DNA of 64,000 nucleotides from Choanephora cucurbitarum (lineage: Eukaryota > Mucoromycota > Mucoromycetes > Mucorales > Choanephoraceae): contig JAIWNI010000083.1 of assembly GCA_025331435.1 (NCBI GenBank), forward strand, positions 1-64,000. The letters run 5' to 3'. Below are positions 1 to 9,247 of the stretch, one piece after another. The notes under the pieces were generated by a model, which saw only the letters and a program-made list of their open reading frames with translations, searched no databases and was not told the origin of the DNA. The position numbers and the translations under genes were made by a program. Within the stretch, counting starts at the first letter, position 1, and each line of letters begins with the position of its first letter.

Positions 1-171
1 TTAATGCATGTCAGATAGGGAAAAAAGTGTGCAATTTCAATGTAAGAAATCTACCATAATGAATACAAGACAAGCACATATCATCACCCAAGCTGTATCT
101 CCAGAATTGATAGTATATGAAGCAGCATGGTCTGCGCCATCAGTGGCAGCTAGTGTTGAATTATCAGCCAT
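1..171 (-). CDS. Ammonium transporter (Amt/MEP family), first exon only, truncated by window edge
   Basis: The ATG is at 171 and the exon runs to 55, encoding 39 residues. A GTAGAT donor follows at 54 and the intron runs off the window. The encoded end, around INSGDTAWVMI-CACLVFIM, matches the first transmembrane helix of Amt/MEP/Rh transporters, where the family has a SGDTAWVL-type motif followed by a PGLGFFYSG-type motif in the next exon. The family moves NH4+/NH3 across the plasma membrane and in fungi also includes ammonium sensors (MEP2). The rest of the gene lies to the left of the window, so subtype cannot be assigned. The upstream region holds a cluster of GATAAG boxes, which fits nitrogen control. 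An open frame on the opposite strand here is a shadow. Confidence 0.8.
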
Positions 172-1344
172 CTTTGTAGATATAAACTGGTAGTTATTAT
201 TTGTTCGAATTCAACGAGGAAGAAAAGGCAATGAAATGTGCTGTCAAGAAGATCAGTCCTTTTTATAGTGCTAAATCAAGCGGAAAATATTTCCTCGGGT
301 TGCACAAATCAACTAGAAGACAAGGAGAAAAAGGAAGAGCCAAAAAAAAAAGAGAGGGAAGGAGAAGGGAAGAGAGATAAGACAAGATCCATATAAAGAC
401 ATGTAGCTGATAAGGCGGCATACAAATTGATTGGCGGGTTCAATAAATTTGATTGGTGGAGGTCTTAATGAAAGCCTCTGATACGGGTCTTATTTAAGGT
501 TCAGATAAGATTTCTTTTTTTTTTTTCATTGCTCATACAAGATCATCTGGTTCAATGAAATAGCAGCATTTCATCTTTTGTGTCATTTTAGTTCACTAAC
601 AATAAAAAACTTTTTTTCCCTATGCTAAAAAAAAAGAGTTTCTAAATGTACACTTGATGCGTTAATAATCATTGGATTTCTAATCCCAGAGAGCAGATAT
701 TTATAGCTCAAGAAGTCCTTTCTTTTTGTTATATCTTTAAAGAATCATCTACCAAGTACTCAATAGAAGTGCTTTCGAATCCATACTAGTAGTCAAGTCA
801 TAAGTTATAGTTGCAGCAACCATGAGAATTCATTCGTCTTGAGAGTTACTGTATTGTCGCATTATCACAATCAAGTCTGAGACGATAGCAAAAGAAACAA
901 ATTTATTCATAGCCCTGCTTCTTCTCTGGCAGCATAGCTTCAATCACATTGAGCGCTCTGCCTGTGATTATGTGTGGCCTTTTGTTTCTCCCTCCCTTCT
1001 ATTTTGTTTATGCAATATTTATGGCTTGAGTAGCAAAGATTTATTTGGAAGGAAAGAATAAGCACCACTGTAGTATTTCTTACCGTAGTGCAATCCATCC
1101 CGACTTTTCTTATAGATCTGTGCGTCATAAGATAAGCAACCTTTTCTCTTTTTAAACCCTTTGATTAGTTTAATACTATGGTATTTAGCACAACTAATTA
1201 GTATTCGAAATCCCGATCAAATATAGAAGTTTTTTTATCGTGTTTAACACCTTTTCTCTTTGCCTCAATAAAGGCCTATATTTTGTCTCACTTAACTTTA
1301 CAAGTTGTTATCGTTTATTTGAGCACAATAAAACAATTTATAAA
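172..1344. other. Intergenic region between ammonium transporter and retroelement
   Basis: This contains the transporter promoter described above, A/T-rich tracts and a purine-rich stretch near 310-380. I saw no LTR-like match to the sequence after 5767, and no gene. The open frame that reaches back to 1240 begins with GTG, so the first ATG in that frame, at 1345, is used as the gag start. Confidence 0.5.
376..509. promoter_or_regulatory. Cluster of three GATAAG boxes upstream of the ammonium transporter
   Basis: GATAAG occurs at 376-381, 409-414 and 504-509, about 205 to 340 bp upstream of the transporter ATG at 171. A fourth lies further out at 1131-1136. In fungi, GATA factors of the AreA/NIT2/Gln3 type bind this core and activate ammonium permease genes under nitrogen limitation. 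The boxes are seen directly; their use is inferred. Confidence 0.45.
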
Positions 1345-2916
1345 ATGAAGACTAAAATGCAAAACAACACTGACATGAATCACCAAGAAGACCAAGTCAC
1401 TGTTCATCTAGGAAAGGTCAACCGAGCAATCCAGGCTTACCGTGCCTTACACAAAGTGGCTGACGATTTGCGCGAATCCCACATGAAAGATGTGCTCAAT
1501 GGATCTTTTGATGAAGAGAAAAACCAAAAGGTCGAGAAAGTTTACCGACAACTGGAAGTTTTCAGGGTGGCCTCTGCAAGACAATTCCCTAAGGTCAAGG
1601 AGTTTCTCAAGGACGAAACTAACGTCGGGCCCCAACTGCAAATCAGTGAAATGCCATGTCTGATGGGTGTCGGCGAAAGACCAGAAGGTAAGCACGGAAG
1701 TGTATACCGTAACATCAAGGGGTTTACGGACCACCTTGAACGTTACTGTGCCAGTCAGGGCATTGGCCTGGACTTCGAGCACGAAAAGTGCATGCCTTCT
1801 TTGCTGGGTAAGCAATACAGGGCGCACTATGAAGCTAAGCGTTGTGCGGTCTCTGAACAAGGGACTTTAGTCACATGGGGTATGGTAAAGGGATGGCTCG
1901 ACGAGTACATCGACACGCCCAAGCAAAGAGCTTTGAACATCAAGGCATTGCTTAGCCTTACTCCTAGAGAAGGCGAAGGTGGACATGAGTTCGCCGAGCG
2001 ATGGAGGGATGTCCTCTCTTCTATGAATGTTGAGAAATTCACCATAGATGAGTTTATTTTTGTTGCGGTTAGCAACAATTTCGGATATGAGTGGAAGCAC
2101 AGGATTAGTGCTGCTGTGAACGGTAGTTCGGGCTCTACCATGAAAAAGTCTATTGATGACATGGTTACCATGTTCCATAATTTAGACCTTGTAGCTGAGC
2201 GAAAGCGTAAGCATGAAGGCAACCATGGGGAATATGCTAGTAAGAATGGCAGGTTCAATTCTCCTGCAGGCGTTACTGGTGCCTCAAAGTGGGCCAGCCA
2301 TAAGCTTGCTAAAGATAAGTTCTGCAGAAAATGCGGCATCACTTGGCAGAAAGGCCATAGAAAAATTTGTTCCAAATGGAATCGAGGCGATCGTGGTCAA
2401 CCTCAAGTCAACAGAATGGCTACCATGGTCAAGCCGGAAGAGGAGGCTACTCCAGTTGATGAAAGCATGGATATTTCCGATTTGAAAGATGACAAAATGC
2501 TATGTATGTATAAAAAGAATAGAGAAGGGGAATTAGTCCATTTCATAGATGGGGAAACTGACGTGCCTATTCATATAGAAATGCATCCAATCCGGGTTCT
2601 CGTGGATAGCGGAGCAAACTTCTCTTCTCTAAATAAAGCTTTTTGCATCAAAAACAAAATACCTATTTTAAAGTATCAGGAAGGCAAACAACCTGTGGTA
2701 CATTTATCTACAGCAGAAGCTACTATAAAATGCTATGGTTATACTCCAGAGCCTAAATTGTTGTATAATGGAAAATCGTACGCGTTTAAATTTGAAGTCA
2801 TGGATTTAGCTTTTGGCAAACCGATGTCAATTGGCATGGGTTTAATGAAAGTGCTGGGTATAAGTTACTATGTATTAGCTACTTGTTGGGATCCACCTAG
2901 CATGGAGAAGCTGTAA
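1345..2916 (+). CDS. gag: Retrotransposon Gag-protease open frame (523 aa)
   Basis: This is the longest intact part of the element. The ATG at 1345 precedes a charged N-terminal half. A retrotransposon-gag-like helical region follows, near FAERWRDVLSSMN. A zinc knuckle of unusual spacing comes next (Cys327, Cys330, His338, Cys342: CX2CX7HX3C rather than CX2CX4HX4C). An aspartic protease motif VDSGANFSS has its catalytic Asp at about residue 421. The frame stops at 2916, before the RT, where related elements normally continue as Gag-Pol. Whether this stop is a natural gag-pol boundary or decay cannot be told from one copy. Confidence 0.75.
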   Translation: MKTKMQNNTDMNHQEDQVTVHLGKVNRAIQAYRALHKVADDLRESHMKDVLNGSFDEEKNQKVEKVYRQLEVFRVASARQFPKVKEFLKDETNVGPQLQISEMPCLMGVGERPEGKHGSVYRNIKGFTDHLERYCASQGIGLDFEHEKCMPSLLGKQYRAHYEAKRCAVSEQGTLVTWGMVKGWLDEYIDTPKQRALNIKALLSLTPREGEGGHEFAERWRDVLSSMNVEKFTIDEFIFVAVSNNFGYEWKHRISAAVNGSSGSTMKKSIDDMVTMFHNLDLVAERKRKHEGNHGEYASKNGRFNSPAGVTGASKWASHKLAKDKFCRKCGITWQKGHRKICSKWNRGDRGQPQVNRMATMVKPEEEATPVDESMDISDLKDDKMLCMYKKNREGELVHFIDGETDVPIHIEMHPIRVLVDSGANFSSLNKAFCIKNKIPILKYQEGKQPVVHLSTAEATIKCYGYTPEPKLLYNGKSYAFKFEVMDLAFGKPMSIGMGLMKVLGISYYVLATCWDPPSMEKL

Positions 2917-4485
2917 AGCCCTTTTAAAGACCTATCAAAGCCAAATGAGGATCCATTTGGTACACCTTCTGAAAGAAAAGTACTTCTTGATAGCATTCAA
3001 GAGAGTGTCAAGGCGAATCTATATCATTCGGAACGTTCTGCACTTATCCTGATGCTGTTGTCTGTTTGGACACTTCAGACTTGGCAGCTTGTTATAAATC
3101 ACAATATTCTATAGCGGACGTGCTAAAGGCAAACGTACAGGAAACCGTGGAAAAATGGCTGTCGAGGGCATTATAACGGAAGTTCTTTCTGATGTTGATA
3201 ATAAGTGGAATAGTCCCTTGACATTGGTTCCCAAAAGGAAGCTCAAGGCAACTATACGGACAGGCGACCATGTCTGGTTCCAAGACATATTAATAAGTTT
3301 TTAAGAGGACCATTCCCTTTATCGAACATCAGTGACATTTTTAAGGACCTTCAAGGTGCCAATGTATTCACTACTTTAGATCTAAAGAACGCCTTTCATA
3401 GCTTTCCCATTTATGCCCCACATCAGCATAAGACTGCTTTTACATCGGTAGATGGTAAACAGTATATGCTTCGAGGATGTCCTTTCTGATTGAAACCGAT
3501 ATCATCGAACTTTCAACGTGTAATGTCAAAGCTGTTCAAAGCTGCTCCATTCAGACACTATGTATCTGCATTTGTTAATGACGTTGTTATATATAGTCAG
3601 AATATGCAAGGTCATACGGCTCACGTCAAAAGCGTGATTGACGAACTCACACAGGTCAAACTGATATTGAACTCTGCAAGATGTCACTTCGCACAGTGAG
3701 CCATTTGTTTATTGGGCATCTGTGTATCGGCTAATGGCCAAACTTATTTAGGTCCTAGAAAGGTTATCAATACAATGAAGTGGCCCACACTTCATACTGG
3801 TTAGGACATACAGCGGTTTCTGGGGTTGGTTAATCACCTCAGAGGGTATGTTCCTAAGATTTCGATACTCACGGCATCGCCTGATGTGTTGCGCAATCAT
3901 GGGAATTTTGACTCTTTATGAACTGAGAAATATGATATAATTTTTCGCAATCTCAAGCAAGCATCTTTGCATGCAACTATATTGCAACCACCTAATTTGG
4001 AGTCACCTTTTCAGGTTGCTACTGATACCTCGGAGGTAGATATTGACGCTGTGTTATATCAGCAGGAGTCTGTTTCTACAAAACCTCATTGTATCGGCTT
4101 TATGGCACGGTCTTTGGCAAAGTCAGAGAGAAATTATGGGACAATCAAGCGTGAGCTGTTAACAATTGTATTTGGACTACAGAAATTCCACACGTATTTA
4201 TGGGGGTGTCATTTTTATTGCATACAGATCATAAAGCTTTGGTCTTCATCCACACACAAAAAGACTTATATGTCATGCTCAAAAATTAGTTTGATGCTAT
4301 TCTCAATAACAATTTTACAATCATGCATTTACCAGGTATTGATAATATCTTGTCTAACAGTCTATCCCGTCTTTTTCATAGTTAATAAGAATTGGAGGAG
4401 GGTAATTCGGACAAGACTTACTCCTCACATTATATTGCGAGAAGGGGCAACAAAGCTAACCGGAAAGCTACTATTGCTTAATTAG
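2917..4485 (+). pseudogene. pol: Retrotransposon reverse transcriptase and RNase H remnant
   Basis: RT fragments are clear from about 3300 to 3900: the block TTLDLKNAFHSFPI, the block RGCPF-stop-LKP where the family has PFGLKP, and the catalytic box. The catalytic box reads AFVNDVVIYS instead of the usual F/Y-x-D-D, so the first catalytic Asp is replaced by Asn. In-frame stops occur near 3487-3489, at 3700 and near 3803. RNase H follows from 3967, with FQVATDTSEVDIDAVLYQ and SLAKSERNYGTIKRELLTIV matching the family. The mutated catalytic site and stops make an active product very unlikely. Confidence 0.85.
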
Positions 4486-5767
4486 CGAGTAACATGCTGG
4501 GAGCTCCTACACGGAAGAAGAAGCAGGATGCATTAGAGAAAGTACATCTCTTCAGGCACTTCGAAGCAGAAGCCATGGTGAAGGCAGCACATAATAACGG
4601 GATGTGTTAGCTCCACTTATTGGGCGAGGCTTTAGCGGTAGCTAAGAAGTGTTCGCAATGTCAAAAGTCTAACATTGTAAAGACAGAGTACAATCCCCCC
4701 ATAGACCGGTTCGGTCATCTTCATCAGGGGATCATTGGGTGATCAATTTAGCTTGACCTCTACCATTGACGGAATAGAGCAACATATATTTGTCGGTCAT
4801 CATAGATATATGCTCCAGATTTGTCATATTAAGACCCATACCGAACAAAACAGTGGAAGCTGTGGTGCAAGCCTTAATTCCTGTGTTTTGCAACTTTGGA
4901 ATTCCTAGAATAATCTAATCAGATAACGACAGGGAATTTGCCCATCAGGTCATGGAAAGATTCAGAAAATCGGCAAGCTTTGATCATTGGATGATCACTT
5001 TCTATTATCCACAAGCCAATGGTGCTGTAGAAAGAACTGTAGATACAATGATGAATACCATCAAGAAAGTGATAGAAGGATTCACAGGAGGACGCGACTG
5101 GTTTATTTATTCTGTACAACTGGCAATCAACGGCAAAGTATTAAAAAGGTTGAATACTCCACCTTTTAATGTTATATTCGGTAGAGGGCTGAATGACTTC
5201 ACGAGCTATAACGAGGAAACGGGGACAACTACACCTTTGACCAAAGAGCAAGCTGATCAAAGAATCAAAGGATTGCAAGAGGTGCTGTTTCCAGCCGTTG
5301 AAGAAAGAGCTTTCAATGTTGTAAAAAGCCAGAAAGAGAAGTTCAACAAAACTCATTTACAGAGAGAATTTCCTGTAAACAGTCTGGTTAGAGTAAGGAT
5401 AAATCTTAACTTCAGAGCAAAGATGGATCCGGTGTATGAAGGATCATATACTGTTGTGAGAAAGACGCGAAAAGGAACTTATACATTCAGAGATACTACT
5501 GGAAAAGCATCAGCAGGTAGTTATACAATCTCTCAATTGAAACCGATTATGAGCAACCACACGTTGAAGCCGGAAAACAATAAAGAAATGGAGTCTATCT
5601 TAAACCATTACGTGAACAAGGGAACTAACAAATATGTTTATTTTGCCAAATGGAGAGGTATAGATGAATCTTACAACAAATGGGCAATATCTCATAAGTT
5701 TATCCTACTTTGCGGGAACACTATCAATGGAAGTATCATAAAGAACAACATCCTTACACAATTGTAG
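4486..5767 (+). pseudogene. Retrotransposon integrase with chromodomain-like C-terminus, remnant
   Basis: A broken HHCC zinc region lies near 4540-4680, interrupted by TAG at its first Cys. The DDE core has the pieces SDND at about 4918-4929 and PQANGAVERT near 5010-5037. From 4952 the frame is open for 271 codons through the integrase C-terminal region. It ends in a chromodomain-like segment, near YVYFAKWRGIDESYNKW, which is the mark of chromoviruses and is thought to guide insertion into heterochromatin. Loss of the upstream frame and the stops make it nonfunctional. Confidence 0.8.
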
Positions 5768-6310
5768 AAACATTATCTTCATAATCATATATCTAATATT
5801 GAAAATTATAGCTTTTGAAAGCGAACACTATTAATAGAAGTTATATTTTGGGCAATATCCCTTCCTAATTGAAAAGAGAAATGCTATTAATGATATATTA
5901 TAAAACGGTATATTTACAGATCCTTTAGGCCATATCAATCATCCTCAACTGAGCTAGACTGCCAGATATCAGAGCAAAAAAAAAAGAAAGGCGATGCTGT
6001 TAGCTATCCAAGGGCTTTGGCTTTCTCAATCTTGAAAGCACAATCCAATATCTTGAAGAGAAGCTTGACTGGTAGCATCCTCCATTCAAACAATAGACTA
6101 TAAGAACATAAAGATCATGTTTAAGCCAAAAACAAAAAGAAAAGAGGTTGTCAAGTCAGTGCACAGATCACATCCTTCATGATAATATTGAAATTATGCA
6201 CAGGTCGAAATAGACAACGCTTTTGCCTGACTTTATTTTTAAAGCAATATCAAGAGTACATAAAAAGACAGAGAGGGTATTTTATTGCTTTCTTTGCTGG
6301 CTATGTTTCC
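5768..6310. other. Intergenic region after the retroelement
   Basis: AT-rich DNA between the retroelement end and the convergent UHRF1-like gene. No LTR, RNA gene or coding signal was recognised. Confidence 0.4.
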
Positions 6311-8476
6311 TTAGCCCATGTGTTCAATAACGATCTTTATCTTTTTCTTTTTTGGGCCTTGAGTATGCGTTTTGAAATCAGACAAAGAAAGTGGGTTGAA
6401 TTCCCTTTTGACGGCAGAATGAAGCTTTTCTTTCTTTATGGGCTTGGCTCGTTTTTTATCCAAATTTTGCTGAGTTTTTGCTATAAGGCTATAGGTATTG
6501 TCGTTAGACTTGGGACGTCGATGGGAGCTGTTATAGGCCCAGTTCAAAGCCCTCATAATACGCACTAGGTTCTCATTAACTTGGATGGTTTCAGACGGTA
6601 TGAAAGCTCTACAGGTAAAACAGGTAGTAGCATTTGTTTTGCTCAGACAATCTAAGCAGCAAATATGACCACATGGTGTTGTAACTGGGCTCTGAAGTTT
6701 AAATCAATATGTCAATATCTTACTTTTCTCTCTTTATTTTTTTGCCTTCTCTTACCTTGATTGGTTTTGGACAAACATTACTAGAACACGATAAAGCAGT
6801 ATCAAACAAATAATGCAGAAATTCGTATTCTGACCAAAAGATTTTGCTACATACATCTTCCCAAATTCGTGCGGTTTTTGTATCTTTAGCTATTAACTTC
6901 TGAATGCGTTTGGGTATCTTGTATTGAACTAGCTTAGCTAACTCATCAGAGTTTTCGCAGATGTTTCGTAAGCCGTGCTTCTTCATAGCTTCCTGTCCTC
7001 CTGCCATCCAAGGTGGCAATTCTTGATCATCTCTTCTAAACGTAAATTTCCAAATAAGTATGCCTGTTGTTGGCTCTAGAAAAAACAAAGGAATGTTTAA
7101 TCTTAAACTATTCGTTGTTATAAGCCATAGTTGTACCTCTATAGGGCCAGTATCTAACTAACTTGTATAGGCCATCATAACGAATACCTTTCTTGGGTGC
7201 AAATTGAGGGTTAGTCAGAGCTAATGCACTTGTACGACAGACTCGAACAGGCTGACTCTTTCTCCAATTTTTAGCTTGGGCTCCTTTGATCGGATCAAGA
7301 GGAGCATCGCATGTCATGGCTAATGCATAGTTGTGATGTATCATTTTTTGGTTCTTTGTAATAGAAGTGTTACTTGCTAGTTTGACGTGTTTGATAGAAC
7401 CAGCTCCAGAGATGGTGAATTCATACCCTTTATCCTTATCTTCTTTAATGCCTTGTCTTAGCAATAGAGATACAGCTCCTGTATAGACAGAACCACAAAT
7501 ACGACCAGCTACATTTCTGTGAACACCCCATTCTTCAACAAGTGACAGGCTATCCCAACTCTGTCCACAATAAACACCGGGTATCTTTCCAACATGATAC
7601 ACAGGCACTAAATATCCTATTATCATCCTTTCTTCTGGTAAACTAACAGCACAGGTATTTCTTCTTACCTAATACACATTCTCTCTCTCTCGTTTTTACT
7701 ATTAAATTGACAGGCACATTGCTGATACTTTTGACTGCATCTCCTTTTCCAACAACAGCTTCTTGGTCATAGTTGTAACAATCAGGGCAATACCTTATAA
7801 AAGTGTTAGAACATGTTTGGACCACAAGGTACTAAGGCAGACTTACCAGTACTGTTCAGTAGGCGGTTTGGACAGTCCTGCACATTGATAATGCCAATAG
7901 TTATCGCATTGATCACATATCTAGTCAATCGAAGTATAAGGTCAATCAAAGTGCTATCCTATCACATATTGACTTACAAGTGGATCGCCTGTTTTCAGTA
8001 GACATTTAACACAACCACATTCAGCACACTTCTTTTTCTTTTTGTTATTTTTGCATGCAGGACAGAAAGGATCTCCAAAAGGAGTCGAAATGACATTCAT
8101 GTCACGAACAACATTGTTTGAATTAGACAAAGTAGGCTGTGTTGGCTCCACTTTGATCTTCTTGGTAAGCTGAGCAGAAGAAGGTCTTATATGAACAAAG
8201 ACACATGTCTTATCTCTCACGCGATAAGTATGGAATAAGGTGGCTGGTTTCTTATCGAGACACGTATCTAACATCTAACGATAGCTCAATCGCAAGTTCT
8301 TTCTCTCTCTCTTTTTGGCTTACAATTTTCCCAGAAGCTATCAATAAAAAGGAGTTTGCAGAAACGCCTATTGTTTTGGCTACAAGCTTGCGAAAAGCAG
8401 CGACAGTTTCATCCCTGCTCACTGATATTCCTTGATTCTTTTTCAACTGACTAGGCACCAATATTTGAACCTGCAT
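6311..8476 (-). CDS. UHRF1-like UBL-PHD-SRA-RING protein (615 aa, 7 exons)
   Basis: Exons: 8476-8324, 8274-7978, 7920-7847, 7793-7669, 7634-7137, 7075-6756, 6691-6311. Domains in order are an N-terminal ubiquitin-like fold (residues 1 to about 80), a PHD finger of UHRF type (Cys pairs from residue 122, ICDQCDNYWHYQC, ending YWYCPDC), an SRA/YDG domain (about 235-400, with GVHRNVAG, RYDGLYKLVRYWPYRG and KFTFRRDDQELPPW) and a C-terminal RING (Cys pair SCSSNVC, then PCGHICCLDCL and CFTCR). In animals and plants such proteins read hemimethylated DNA and histone H3 and ubiquitinate H3 to recruit maintenance methylation. The tandem Tudor domain of UHRF1 is absent, because only about 40 residues separate UBL and PHD. 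The intron at 7635-7668 would be only 34 nt; it is needed to keep frame. The ligase role is inferred. Confidence 0.85.
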
Positions 8477-9247
8477 ATTGTTAGTGAGAAAGAAGCCCTG
8501 CCGTTTTAAAAGAAGAAAAAGGAAAAACTTTAAACTTGGACGTATTCAAGGCATACAGTTCTGATTGGGCGTACGCGCCACATTCAATCAGCGCAAAAAA
8601 AAAAGATCAGCTTAAAATTTTCGCGTTTACATAAACGAATAAGCTTTTCTCTCCTGAACCACTATTTTTTTCTTTTTGTGACAGATATGCTTTTCATAAA
8701 GAGGATAACCCCTTCTTTTTTTGTTTCTTGTTTTTGATGTGCTATAAGTTTCAGAGTCTGCAGATTTCAATTCGATTTTGAACGAGCTATTTATGATATA
8801 CTAGTCGCTTGATTTAAGATTGCTAGGTTTGAGAGCATGCTAAATTTAAGAGTATGCAATCCTTTGGAACCAAAATTGCTTCAGGAGGTAAAAGTGCTAC
8901 TTAATTTAAGCATATACTCAGTATAAGAGTACATTTCAATATTTTCAATGAGGTAACTACTGTATTTGCTATTTATTATAACTATTACGTCTTTGACTTC
9001 TTTTGTGTACTTTACTATATCTAGATATTGTATAGCTTGTAATTTTTTGCTAAGCTTATGGTATGACATATTGATATCATAGTCTTGAAGTAATTACTGC
9101 TTATAGTCAGCTACCGGGAGTGATGTACATTACTTACGTATACAGCCATGCTAAACTATCTCAGTTAGTTATTTTGCTATTCAATCCATCTAAAAATTCG
9201 CGTCTATATCTTCTTTTTCTCTTTTATTTTCACTTTCACCTTTGCAA
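8477..9247. other. Divergent promoter region of the UHRF1-like and F-box genes, containing a MITE-like repeat
   Basis: 771 bp separate the two ATGs. The middle part holds the MITE-like copy listed at 8799-8964. The rest is AT-rich with pyrimidine runs just before the F-box ATG. I see no other gene. Confidence 0.45.
8799..8964. repeat. Divergent MITE-like copy (pogo-like family of 44076-44174)
   Basis: The left end reads CTAGTCGCTTGATTTAAG (from 8801) and the right end, read on the minus strand, CAGTAGTTACCTC (from 8962). Both resemble the terminal inverted repeats of the cleaner copy at 44076. The inside shares the motif ACTCAGTATAAGAGTACATT with that copy. The ends abut TA dinucleotides. 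It sits about 290 bp upstream of the F-box ATG. Confidence 0.5.

Larger units (their letters stand above)
1345..5767 (+). mobile_element. Decayed Ty3/gypsy (chromovirus-type) LTR retrotransposon body
   Basis: The domain order is gag, protease, reverse transcriptase, RNase H, integrase and chromodomain-like tail, which is the Ty3/gypsy chromovirus order. Gag, RT and RNase H pieces share one frame, interrupted by stops. The integrase piece from 4952 is in another frame, so at least one frameshift lies between 4485 and 4952. No LTR pair, primer-binding site or target duplication could be recognised around the body. The element is therefore old or its ends were lost. It is not expected to move by itself. 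Confidence 0.9.

Noticed and set aside
8..193. 61-codon plus-strand open frame at the left edge
   Set aside because: The opposite strand gives the ammonium transporter start with a matching splice donor.
1240..1344. Upstream extension of the retroelement gag frame
   Set aside because: The extension starts at GTG, not ATG. The first ATG in frame with gag character is at 1345.
600..6200. Search for an LTR pair around the chromovirus
   Set aside because: No shared sequence was found by eye between 172-1344 and 5768-6310. A formal self-alignment would be needed to exclude short or diverged LTRs.
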